Positions 1 to 8,988 of a DNA stretch of 64,000 nt are shown piece by piece. Source of the stretch: Gluconacetobacter liquefaciens. Lineage in GTDB: Bacteria > Pseudomonadota > Alphaproteobacteria > Acetobacterales > Acetobacteraceae. The position numbers and the translations under genes were made by a program. Every line of letters begins with the position of its first letter. The first letter of the stretch is position 1. Where the stretch lies: the NCBI RefSeq assembly GCF_003350405.1, contig NZ_QQAW01000005.1:62001-126000 (forward strand), in the 5' to 3' direction. Under the pieces are notes generated by a model that saw nothing but the letters and a program-made list of their open reading frames with translations, searched no databases and was not told the DNA's origin.

Positions 1-1
1 C

Positions 2-769
2 CGCTGGACCCGCGTGATCTGGGGCGTGCTGTGCCGGCTGCTGTCGATGAAGATTCGTGTGTCAGGCAGCCGGGCCGGCACCGTGGGCGGTGCCAAGGCG
101 CGCGCGCGCGGCGAACGGCCGGTGATCTATGTGTCCAACCATTGTTCATGGCTAGATGTGCCGGTGTTGGGCACCGTGCTGCCGTCGGTGTTCGTGGCCA
201 AGGGCGATATCGGCGCCTGGCCGGTCATGGGTACCGTCTCGCGCATCGGGCGGACGATCTTCGTCAGCCGTCAGCGCAGTACGACCGGGCGCGAGCGCGA
301 CGAAATGGTCAGCCGCCTGATCGAGGGCGACAATCTGGTCCTGTTCCCCGAAGGCACGTCGTCGGACGGCATGCGTGTACTGCCCTTCATGTCGGCCTTC
401 TTCGCGATCGCCAAGATGCCGCCCATGCGCAAGGGGGCAGAGGCCGACCCGCCGATGCTGACCTACGCGCCCGGCATGGCACCGCTGATCCAACCGGTTT
501 CACTGGTCTATGACCGGTTGGACGGACTGAACGTCAATCGCCATCGCCGGCCGGTCTTTTCCTGGTATGGCGACATGGATCTTGCGCCCCATGTCTGGCA
601 GCTCCTGCAATGGCGTTCGATGCGCGCCAGCGTGATCCTGCATCCGCCGCTCGATCCCGACGCCTTCCCCAGCCGCAAGGCGCTGGCCCAGGCCGCGTGG
701 AAGGCTGTGGCGGAAGGGGCGGCACAGTTGCGTCGCAATGCCGAGGACGTGGACCCGCAGGCTTCGTAG
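2..769 (+). CDS. plsC: 1-acyl-sn-glycerol-3-phosphate acyltransferase (PlsC family), 5' end outside the window
   Basis: The reading frame is open at the left edge, so the true start lies upstream; the first possible internal start is a GTG at 14. Counting from that GTG, the acyltransferase HX4D motif is seen at residues 43-48 (NHCSWLD) and the FPEGTSSDG motif at 111-119. Both are diagnostic of the PlsC/LPLAT family, which adds the second acyl chain to lysophosphatidic acid at the inner membrane to make phosphatidic acid. The C-terminal half carries no extra domain. About 255 residues are visible, close to the usual family length, so little is missing. Acylation of another lysophospholipid or an ornithine lipid (OlsA type) cannot be excluded from sequence alone. 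Confidence 0.85.
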   Translation, partial: RWTRVIWGVLCRLLSMKIRVSGSRAGTVGGAKARARGERPVIYVSNHCSWLDVPVLGTVLPSVFVAKGDIGAWPVMGTVSRIGRTIFVSRQRSTTGRERDEMVSRLIEGDNLVLFPEGTSSDGMRVLPFMSAFFAIAKMPPMRKGAEADPPMLTYAPGMAPLIQPVSLVYDRLDGLNVNRHRRPVFSWYGDMDLAPHVWQLLQWRSMRASVILHPPLDPDAFPSRKALAQAAWKAVAEGAAQLRRNAEDVDPQAS

Positions 770-828
770 GAAGCCTGTCCCGTCGAAACGGGGCATGCCA
801 ACGGGGCAGCCCGGGCGTCGAGGCCCCG

Positions 829-1056
829 TCAGTGGCGCGCGTGACGTTGCGCGCGGGGGTGGTCAGGCCATTCCATCAATACATTTTCCACGGCTTGCGG
901 ATCGGTGCGGTCGGCCTCGGCGAACAGTTCGTCGGCGCGGGCCTGATCGCCTTCCTCCTCGGCCTTCAGCGCGGCTTCGGCCAGGCGGCGCGCCTGTTCG
1001 TGCTTTCCTGCATCGGCGTCGGTCGGGCGGTCATCATTGTCGGCGAAGCGGGACAT
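829..1056 (-). CDS. Small acidic hypothetical protein (75 aa)
   Basis: A 75-residue ORF with a good ribosome binding site (GAGGAAA about 9 bases before the ATG). The middle is a charged, alanine/glutamate-rich helix (EQARRLAEAALKAEEEGD) that resembles a single TPR-like helical pair, followed by a short histidine- and arginine-rich tail. There is no signal peptide or membrane segment. It lies convergent to the acyltransferase gene. I do not recognise a named family. The start site and codon use support a real gene, but no function can be assigned. Confidence 0.6.
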   Translation of the reverse strand: MSRFADNDDRPTDADAGKHEQARRLAEAALKAEEEGDQARADELFAEADRTDPQAVENVLMEWPDHPRAQRHARH

Positions 1057-1374
1057 GGCTGCGATTTCCTCAGATTGCCAAGCCTATGATGTGTGGTGGA
1101 GTCGCGATGCTGTCCAGCCCTCCCGTGAATGGAAGGTGGTTGCTGCGTGGCGGCGCAACCTTGGGCTATCTTCGGGCGTTACCGCGGTATTCAGTCCGCG
1201 TCTTATTAAGTTAACAGGAATATCTGTTCGCCTGCGTATAGAAGCAGAGGGGAGCAGGGTTCGGGCCGGACGGAGAGTGACCGCTGCTCAAAAAAGCCTG
1301 TCTCTTGCCATGATTCGAGCACAGGTGGTGGTCATTACAGACACGATCGGATTGGTTTTCATCAGGAGGGCATA
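1057..1374. other. Intergenic stretch, no gene seen
   Basis: About 320 bases between two divergent small genes. It is less GC-rich than its surroundings around 1200-1260 (TTATTAAGTTAACAGG) and should contain promoters for both flanking genes. I see no convincing ORF, RNA gene or strong hairpin. Confidence 0.4.
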
Positions 1375-1509
1375 ATGGTCTATCTGGGAATGATGAGCCT
1401 GGCGTCGGGTCTGCTCATTGCCTGTGGCATTCAGGTCGCGCGATTCGTCGATACGCGGGTTGATCCGGACCTCTCGGCGCTGAACCGGTCGGCCGGTCTG
1501 GATATCTGA
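1375..1509 (+). CDS. Small predicted single-span membrane protein (44 aa)
   Basis: An ATG at 1375 follows a near-perfect Shine-Dalgarno AGGAGGG by 5 bases and opens a 44-residue frame ending in TGA at 1507-1509. Residues 2-24 are hydrophobic (MMSLASGLLIACGIQVARF) and would form one membrane helix; the rest is a short polar tail with RVDPDLSALNRSAG. The strong ribosome binding site and the sensible membrane-plus-tail layout argue for a real gene. No family is recognised. Confidence 0.5.
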   Translation: MVYLGMMSLASGLLIACGIQVARFVDTRVDPDLSALNRSAGLDI

Positions 1510-1608
1510 CAGTCGCCATGATGGTGTCGGCATGATGCCTGCGGGCGCGGCGTCGCTGCGTCCGACGGGTTCGTGTTCTGCCGGTCTTTTTCAATGGAGA
1601 TATGGGTC

Positions 1609-2031
1609 ATGCGTCGTTCCCTGCTGTTCGCCGGCCTGCTGATGGCAGCACCGGTCGCGGCCCTCGTGCCGGCCGAGGCGCGTACTGTCCAGGTGTCGGG
1701 CGAATTCGTCCCGGTCGCCGGTGCGAACGAGCATCCGACAGGGACCGTGACCGGTAGATTGAATGAAAAACGCAATCTGCTGACCTATCGTATCGAATGG
1801 CGCGGATTGAGCGGCGCTGTCATGGCCGCCCATTTTCATGGTCCGGCCGATGCGGAACACGATGCCGGAGTGCTGGCACCGATCAAGGGGCCCTATACCA
1901 GCCCGTTAAGCGGCGCGGTGATCCTCACGCCCGAACAGGTCAACATGCTGCGGGCAGGCAATATCTACGTCAATCTTCATACTGCCGCCCGGCCGGATGG
2001 CGAGGTGCGGGCCCAGTTGAAGGTTCGCTGA
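1609..2031 (+). CDS. Secreted CHRD-domain protein
   Basis: I start the gene at ATG 1609 (MRRSLLFAGLLM), which gives a clear Sec signal peptide ending near PAEA; the open frame extends 36 bases upstream without a better start. The mature part is one CHRD domain: beta-strand-rich, with the characteristic AHFHGPAD near the middle and a C-terminal YVNLHTAARPDGEVR, the NIHT-x-x-xPxGEIRGQ signature of the family. CHRD domains were named from chordin; in bacteria they are secreted single-domain proteins of unknown function. The protein is 140 residues and would be periplasmic. Confidence 0.85.
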   Translation: MRRSLLFAGLLMAAPVAALVPAEARTVQVSGEFVPVAGANEHPTGTVTGRLNEKRNLLTYRIEWRGLSGAVMAAHFHGPADAEHDAGVLAPIKGPYTSPLSGAVILTPEQVNMLRAGNIYVNLHTAARPDGEVRAQLKVR

Positions 2032-2051
2032 TCCCGCTCCCGTAGCGCCGG

Positions 2052-2393
2052 TCAGTGCCCGGCGCTACGGGAGAACAGGTTGATGACGGCAACCCCCAGC
2101 ACGATCAGCGCCATGCCGGCCACGGCCGGGGCATCGAGGCGCTGTTTCAGCCAGATCCAGTTGATGGCGGAAATCAGGACGATACCAGCGCCCGACCAGA
2201 TGGCGTAGGCAATGCCCGTCGGCAGCACGCGCAGAGTCAGCGACAGGAAGAAAAAGGCGACCCCATAGCCGCCGAAGGTCAGCAACGTCGGCACCGGTCG
2301 GGTGAACTGGCCCGTGTATTTCAGGCACGATGTAGCGAAGACCTCGGCGATGATGGCCATGGCGAGATAGAGATAGGCCGTCACGTCCTGCAT
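2052..2393 (-). CDS. Small multidrug resistance (SMR) family efflux protein
   Basis: A 113-residue protein with four evenly spaced hydrophobic helices, the standard SMR size and topology. The membrane-embedded glutamate that couples proton and drug transport is present at residue 17 (AIIAEVFATSCLK), matching Glu14 of EmrE. GYGVAFFFLSLTLRVLPTGIAYAIW-like sequence in helices 2-3 is also typical of the EmrE/SugE group. It would act as a dimer in the inner membrane and export quaternary cations or guanidinium-like compounds. GAGGA precedes the ATG. It is convergent with the CHRD gene, with only about 20 bases between them. Confidence 0.92.
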   Translation of the reverse strand: MQDVTAYLYLAMAIIAEVFATSCLKYTGQFTRPVPTLLTFGGYGVAFFFLSLTLRVLPTGIAYAIWSGAGIVLISAINWIWLKQRLDAPAVAGMALIVLGVAVINLFSRSAGH

Positions 2394-2520
2394 GGTCCTC
2401 GATTGGGGGCTTCCGGCGGGTTCCGGTCCGGCGGATCATGCCTTAACCGGAACCTGCTTGGGAAGTTTCACCGAGGCTCTTCCTGCCCCCGCTCGCGCGC
2501 GTCGCCGTGTGTCGATGGCT

Positions 2521-2670
2521 TCAGGGGCTGATGATCGTCGGGGATACCAGGATGCTGGCCAGGATCGCGGCGACCAGCACGGCCACGACGATGACGCCGC
2601 CAAGGATCTGCCTGCCTTTGTTCATCACTCTGTCGTCGCCGGGAATTCCGGCCAGACGTTTGTTGTCCAT
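2521..2670 (-). CDS. Small predicted membrane protein (49 aa)
   Basis: The open frame is longer, but GGAAGGAA about 8 bases before the ATG at 2670 favours this start (MDNKRLAGIPGDD). The polar N-terminal half is followed by one strongly hydrophobic helix at residues 28-45 (ILGGVIVVAVLVAAILASIL), ending at the C-terminus, so it would be a tail-anchored or single-span inner membrane protein. No family is recognised. Upstream of it begins a long stretch without intact genes. Confidence 0.55.
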   Translation of the reverse strand: MDNKRLAGIPGDDRVMNKGRQILGGVIVVAVLVAAILASILVSPTIISP

Positions 2671-3049
2671 GACCTGTGTTCCTTCCATCCGGATGACGGC
2701 GTGCGGATCGCATGCGCCCGGGAGTCTGCCGGGAAATACATGCAGGGGTGCTGTCAGCATGTATCAGGCTCCTCACAGGCATCTGGTATGGCCGGGGCGC
2801 CGAACAAGCCGGGGCGGCGGCAATCATGCGTATGTGATGGGGCGCCCCGCCACCCCAGTGGCGCGGCGATGGTCACCAGGCTCAGGACGCAGCATTCGAC
2901 GCTGACGGGGGAGCGCCGAGCACGTCTCCCGTCAGACCACCGATCTGCTGCCGTGCCAGGCGGCCGACCAGCAGCGTAGTCCCAGCCGCGATCCAACATG
3001 TAGGGCAGCGTGGCGGCCAGCCTGTCCCGCCGAGCCGGCGTCATGACTG

Positions 3050-3830
3050 TGGACAGGACGGCCATCGCCGCCTGGCCCGGGTCCGACAAGTTCATGTGCG
3101 CCCACTGACGCCCACACCGGCGGCACGGTGAGTACGTTGCCGGAGCCTTCGCCCGGGCACGGCCCCAGATCCAGCAACGGGTCCACGCCCATGTCACGAG
3201 CCAGCGCGTGATGCACGGCCTTGGCAGAACGGTGCGAAAGGCAGGTGTGGAGCCGGTTCCGTAGCGTGCAGCCGCCCAAGCGGCGTCGCGGTGGTGCTGC
3301 ATACGAAAGCACCGAGCAGAACCGGGATGCGGCGATGCCGCACCGCATCCAGCATGGCCGCCGTCAGCGGATCGTTTTCGCAGGCGGCATGACGGGCCTG
3401 GGCGAGATCGACGATCAGGACCTTATGCGCCACGCCTTACGCATTCGGGTCGGTGCCGCAGATACAGTGCTGCCGCCAATATGGCGGCGGGTGTGGTGTT
3501 GCCGATTCTCATCTCGCTCACGCACAGCAGGTCGGTCTGCACGTTGACCATTGTATAACCGCTCGTGAAATCTTCGGCCGGATTGCCGACCATCTGGCCG
3601 CCCACGGTGAAACCCCATGGCGAACGGCCTCGTGATTACCGGCGAAGATTACGATCCGCACATGCTCCAGCATCGGCGCCGTGCGACGCTGGCATGCGCC
3701 CGGCCATGCGGCGAGATCCTTCAGACGGCTGAGGCTGCCGCCTGGTTTCGTCGATGTGGCTTCGCGCGTGGCGATGGTCTGCCTGGCTGGGTCGTCGGGA
3801 GGTACAGGCCGACGCACGTGGCGTGCAGGT
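3050..3830 (-). pseudogene. cobT: Remnant of cobT, nicotinate-nucleotide:dimethylbenzimidazole phosphoribosyltransferase
   Basis: Pieces of CobT occur in the correct order on the minus strand but in at least three frames. From about 3811 to 3602 there is REATSTKPGGSLSRLKDLAA followed by FAGNHEAVRHGVSPW, the N-terminal substrate region. After a frame change near 3600, GGQMVGNPAEDF leads to DLLCVSEMRIGNTTPAA, the counterpart of the DLLxxGEMGIGNTT core. A third stretch near 3430-3250 gives VRHRRIPVLLGAFVC. A fourth, near 3230-3090, gives SHRSAKAVHHALARDMG and LLDLGPCPGEGSG, matching the C-terminal HRSxExGH and LDLGxRLGEGSG motifs. Roughly 80 codons are missing between the second and third conserved blocks. 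Intact CobT attaches the lower ligand of cobalamin; this copy cannot encode it. No other cobalamin genes are visible nearby. Confidence 0.85.
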
Positions 3831-4617
3831 TCGTAAAGTTTGAAAAAACATGGTGGCACGCGGATGGACGCGCATGGCGGGCTTTGTGTGGCGTTACGTC
3901 TCCGGTTGCAGGACATCAGGAGATAGGCAGGGTGGCAGCGCCGGGAACGGTGACCGACCACATGCTGACGCCGGGAGGCGGGCGATCCGGAAAGGCGGTA
4001 TCTCTGGTCACTGCGCCCCCGGATCTATCTGGATCTATATTGTCACCACCCATGCCTGGGATGGCGAAATGCAAGGACGAATCGTCCGGCATCGCGACAA
4101 TCGCGTCGCCGGTGGATTGCCTGTCTAGGCGATTGACCAATCTTATGCTTGCGGAAAGCGATATCGCATCAGAGACCGATGGCTCACCCAACCCATGGCT
4201 GGTGTCGGCGAAGGCCGGATGATCGTGAAATGCGGCGATTGCTGCTTGAGGTGCACCGGGATGAGCGGCCTGACGTTCTGTATCTGATGAGCGCATGGCT
4301 GGGCGTGTGCGGATGCATGCCATCCTGTCGCGACCATCGGCGGGGAGCGCGTCCTCCGTCTGGAGGAGGCGAGGGCGTTGCTTCTGGGGCCGAGATCCCG
4401 CGATGATACTCATGCCCGTTCGTTCGAAGACTTTCGAAATCAAACCGGCATCGAGCCAGACCGGTCGGCCGGAGGACGCCGGGAAATCGGCTGACAGGAC
4501 GGCCGATTTCTTGTCTCCGCCATTCCCGACGGCTGCGACGCGGGGTTTCGGTTGCTCTTCCCTTGCGTCGTGGCGTGTCGGATCGACAGCCGCGACGCGG
4601 ATTCTGGAAGAAGCGTG
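3831..4617. other. Stretch without a recognisable gene
   Basis: About 790 bases with no ORF that has protein-like composition plus a ribosome binding site. Frames of up to about 200 codons are open on both strands, but their products are low in hydrophobic residues and rich in Arg, Pro and Ser, typical of non-coding GC-rich DNA. It is probably more decayed DNA belonging to the same lost locus as the cobT remnant. Confidence 0.5.
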
Positions 4618-4672
4618 AAATTTTGTATATTTTGGAAAATATAATAAATAATAATAGAAAATTATAATTCAT
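4618..4672. other. AT-rich island (about 90% A+T)
   Basis: Fifty of these 55 bases are A or T in a genome that is otherwise GC-rich. The tract includes TATAAT at 4640-4645 and again at 4663-4668, so one or more promoters are possible, about 270 bases before the histone-like gene. It lies exactly between the decayed cobT region and the next intact gene. It could also be a binding site for a nucleoid protein or an old insertion scar. Confidence 0.5.
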
Positions 4673-4937
4673 GCGGGAATGTGTTTTGGGATGACGCGAT
4701 GGTATCCGCAGGTATGCAAGAAAAAATGAGGCATGGTTCATGCTTTGACTTGACAGCGGCCGCCGCAACGCCGAGATGATGCCAAAGAAGAAAGATATTT
4801 TTTCGACCATCCAGGCAAGCCATCGGTGATGGCGGCGAATGAAAACGGTCTTTCAGAATTCCGGTTTCCGATCATGCCGGCATGGCGCGCGGTCGTCGGA
4901 CTGTTGGTCGTTAAGACAACGAAAGGTTACACCTGTA

Positions 4938-5855
4938 ATGAGTGATGAAACGAAAGCCACCCGTCGCCGGGCGTCCCGCAAGGATGTCGAGACTGTGGTG
5001 ACGACGCCCGCAGCACCCGAGCCGGCGCCTGCGAAGCATGGGCGCGGGAAGGCCAAGGCCGCCGCCACCAAGATTGAAACGGCTCCTGTCGCGCCGGCCC
5101 CCGTCGCGGCCAAGGTCGAGGAAAAGCCGGCGCGTCGCACGCGTGTTGCCAAGGCGGCCAAGGTGGCGGTAGAGCCGGTCGTGGCACCCGTGGTGCCTGC
5201 GCCCGCACGTCGCCGTGGCACGCCCCGTACGACGCTGAAGGTTGGCCCCGTTGCGGAAGAAGCTGTGACATCGCCCCGCAAACCCGCCAAGAAGGCGGCT
5301 GCCAAGCCCACCACCACGCGCAAGGCCGCGATCGTGGCGGCGCCGGTGGTCCCGGCCAAGGTGCCTGCCCGTCGCAAGGCTGCCGCCGTGGTCGCCGCTC
5401 CGGTCGAGGCTCCCAAGCGGGGTACGAAGGCACGTGCTGCCGCAGTCGTAGAAGCCAAGCCGGTTTCGGTAAAAACCCGTAAAACCCCGACGAAGTCGGT
5501 CAAGGCGGCACCAGCGCCGGAAGTGAAGGCCCCGGCTGCGAAGGCCAAGGCTGCCGCCGGTCGCAAGGCCGCGCCGAAGGAAGTGGCCAAGCCGACGGCG
5601 AAGGTCGCGGTGAAGGCAGCGGCGAAGCCTGCCGCAAAGATCGTTGCGAAGGCGGCAAAAGTTCCGGCCAAGGGTGCCAAGGCGCCCGTGCCGGCCAAGA
5701 AGGCGGTTGCTGCCAAGGCCGCACCGACGCCGCAGCGTGGAACCGGTCGCCGTATGGCGAAGGGTGATCGCACGGCGGTCGATGCATGGCGCGAAGCGCG
5801 CGAGGCGCGCAAGCAGGTGCGTCTGGCGCGTCTGGCTGCAGCGCGCGGTCAGTAA
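4938..5855 (+). CDS. Histone H1-like lysine/alanine-rich repeat protein (AlgP/HupX type)
   Basis: I start at ATG 4938 (MSDETKATRRRASRKD), giving 305 residues; the open frame reaches further upstream without a good start. Nearly the whole protein is low-complexity sequence made of Ala, Lys, Pro, Val and Arg, with recurring KAAAK, PAKK, KAPAK and ARRKAAA units and almost no aromatic residues. The C-terminus (about 275-305) is different: an Arg/Ala helix AWREAREARKQVRLARLAAA. Such proteins resemble the C-terminal tail of eukaryotic histone H1 and bind DNA through charge; Pseudomonas AlgP and similar tails in other bacteria are known examples. A nucleoid role is therefore inferred. Repeat number in such genes often varies between strains. 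A strong terminator follows. Confidence 0.85.
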   Translation: MSDETKATRRRASRKDVETVVTTPAAPEPAPAKHGRGKAKAAATKIETAPVAPAPVAAKVEEKPARRTRVAKAAKVAVEPVVAPVVPAPARRRGTPRTTLKVGPVAEEAVTSPRKPAKKAAAKPTTTRKAAIVAAPVVPAKVPARRKAAAVVAAPVEAPKRGTKARAAAVVEAKPVSVKTRKTPTKSVKAAPAPEVKAPAAKAKAAAGRKAAPKEVAKPTAKVAVKAAAKPAAKIVAKAAKVPAKGAKAPVPAKKAVAAKAAPTPQRGTGRRMAKGDRTAVDAWREAREARKQVRLARLAAARGQ

Positions 5856-5903
5856 TCAACGCCTTGCGCTGCCGGCCATAGGTTAAAGCCCTTCGTTCGA
5901 AAA

Positions 5904-5939
5904 GGGGCGACACGTCATGGGCGTGTCGCCCCTTTTTTT
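5904..5939 (+). terminator. Rho-independent terminator after the histone-like gene
   Basis: An 11-bp perfect stem GGGGCGACACG / CGTGTCGCCCC with a 7-base loop is followed by seven T residues. It lies 48 bases after the stop codon. The rest of the 300-base gap up to fumC shows nothing else. Confidence 0.92.
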
Positions 5940-6169
5940 GTCATTGTCTTAAGGTGTGCCGCAAGAAAAACCATGTGTCGGGAAACGGACAGCGACTGTT
6001 CGCACAGTGCGGGTGGCTGGCATGCCCACGGTGGGGGCTCGCGATTCATGCCGAATAGGTGATGGGGATTCGGTGGACGGTAGGCTGCCGGGGGTGGCAC
6101 CGTGCCGCGGGCGGCTGGCCGGATCTGCCGGTCGCGGCGACGTAATCTGACGTGACGGAGGATGACGAC

Positions 6170-7618
<1,449 letters not shown>

Positions 7619-7780
7619 GAGCCTTCGTGGAAATGCGCGCTGGTGGCGATCCGACGTGCGTCCGCTGTGCTCCGGTGCTCACGGCCAGTAAGGCCGCTCC
7701 GCTCCGGTGCTCGCGAACACACGCCGGCCATGCCGCTGCGCGGCACTCTCGCTCACCAGCCCACATTTCCACGAAGGCTC
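7619..7780. repeat. Long-armed intergenic inverted-repeat element, copy 1
   Basis: The element begins on the base after the fumC stop. Its ends are perfect 17-base inverted repeats, GAGCCTTCGTGGAAATG (7619-7635) and its complement (7764-7780); after a 3-base mismatch, pairing resumes as GCTGGTG / CACCAGC. Inside are smaller hairpins, CGGCC-AGTAA-GGCCG and TGCCGC-TGC-GCGGCA, and a direct repeat TCCGGTGCTC. The interior matches a second copy at 23850-24015 at roughly nine of ten positions over its first 95 bases, but the outer arms differ completely between copies. About 130 bases with no visible feature follow before pyrD. Confidence 0.85.
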
Positions 7781-7914
7781 TTCGCAGTTCACTGGGCGGG
7801 GGCGTCTCCGTTCCGGTTCTGATGACGACCTCGTCTTGATCGGAGGGCTGTCGTGCGGGGTTTTTCCGGCGAGGCCCTTTTAACGCCCCCGGATGTACGG
7901 CAGAAAATTGGGTC

Positions 7915-8988
7915 ATGATGAATATCGTGTCGAATCTGTCGATGAAGCTGGTGCGGCGGCTGGACCCGGAGGAGGCGCATCGCCTCGCCCTGAATGCCCT
8001 TATGCTCGGTCTGGGGGGCGGCAGCGGCTCAGGTCGTGATGATCCGGCCCTGTCGGTGCGGGCGATGGGGTTGCGCTTTCCCAATCCGATCGGCATCGCC
8101 GCGGGTTTCGACAAGAACGCCCAGGTGATCCGGCCGCTGGCGCGGATCGGGTTCGGCTTTGTCGAAGCCGGTACGGTGACGCCGTTGCCGCAGGAGGGCA
8201 ATCCGCGTCCGCGTCTGTTCCGGCTGACTGAAGACCGGGCGATCATCAACCGGATGGGCTTCAACAATCAGGGCATCGACCGGTTCGCGGTCCGCATGGC
8301 ACGGCTGCACCGCCTGCCCGCCAAGGGCACCGGTGCCGGCGCGCGGGTGCCCGTGGGGGCCAATCTGGGCATCAACAAGAATGGTGCCGATCCCGAGCGC
8401 GACTATCCCCGCCTGGTCGGACGGGTGAAGCACTATGCAGACTATATTGTACTGAACCTGTCGTCGCCCAACACGCCCGGCCTGCGTGATCTGCAACAGG
8501 CTGACCGGTTGCAGGCGATTCTTCAGGCTATTGCCGAGGCGCATCCCGATCGGCCTCCGCTCCTGGTCAAGCTGGCGCCCGATCTGGCCCGCGACGATAT
8601 CGGGCCGGTGATCGAGGCCGTGATTGCCGGCGGTGCGCAGGGCGTGACCGTGACCAACACCACCATCTCGCGGCCGGACGGTCTGCGCAGCCCGTATGCC
8701 AATGAAGCCGGCGGCCTGTCGGGGCGCCCGCTGCGGCTGCTGGCCAGGACGGTGTTGCGCGAGGCAGTGCAGATCGCCGCCGGGCGCCTGACCCTCGTGG
8801 CCTGTGGCGGCATCGAGACCGGGGCCGATATCGTGGACAGCGTGCGCGCCGGGGCCGATCTGGTGCAGCTTTACAGCGCATTCGCTTACGAAGGGCCGGG
8901 AATCGTGCGGCGCCTGAAGCGCGAGACCGTCCGCGCCCTGAACGCCGAAGGGTTCGAGACGCTGGCCGATGCGAAAGGAACCGCATGA
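7915..8988 (+). CDS. pyrD: Dihydroorotate dehydrogenase, quinone-dependent (class 2)
   Basis: Oxidises dihydroorotate to orotate in pyrimidine synthesis and passes electrons to the membrane quinone pool. The 357-residue length, the N-terminal helix that docks on the membrane (LVRRLDPEEAHRLAL), FPNPIGIAAGFDKNAQV, VGANLGINKNG, YIVLNLSSPNTPGLRDLQ (with the Ser that acts as catalytic base in class 2), VKLAPDL and the ACGGIETGAD phosphate-binding loop all fit. Two ATGs (7915, 7918) are possible starts; no strong ribosome binding site is visible. The stop overlaps the next gene as ATGA, so the two are probably cotranscribed. Confidence 0.96.
   Translation: MMNIVSNLSMKLVRRLDPEEAHRLALNALMLGLGGGSGSGRDDPALSVRAMGLRFPNPIGIAAGFDKNAQVIRPLARIGFGFVEAGTVTPLPQEGNPRPRLFRLTEDRAIINRMGFNNQGIDRFAVRMARLHRLPAKGTGAGARVPVGANLGINKNGADPERDYPRLVGRVKHYADYIVLNLSSPNTPGLRDLQQADRLQAILQAIAEAHPDRPPLLVKLAPDLARDDIGPVIEAVIAGGAQGVTVTNTTISRPDGLRSPYANEAGGLSGRPLRLLARTVLREAVQIAAGRLTLVACGGIETGADIVDSVRAGADLVQLYSAFAYEGPGIVRRLKRETVRALNAEGFETLADAKGTA

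Noticed and set aside
3901-4020. Cobalamin riboswitch near the cobT remnant (CAGGAGA followed by GGGAA-GGTG-like pieces)
   Set aside because: The pieces are on the plus strand, opposite to cobT, and in the reverse order to a real B12 riboswitch.
7627-7839. Short ORFs inside the repeat copies (for example 7627-7839 and 23750-24040)
   Set aside because: They arise from the repeat sequence on either strand, have no ribosome binding sites, and their frames differ between the copies.
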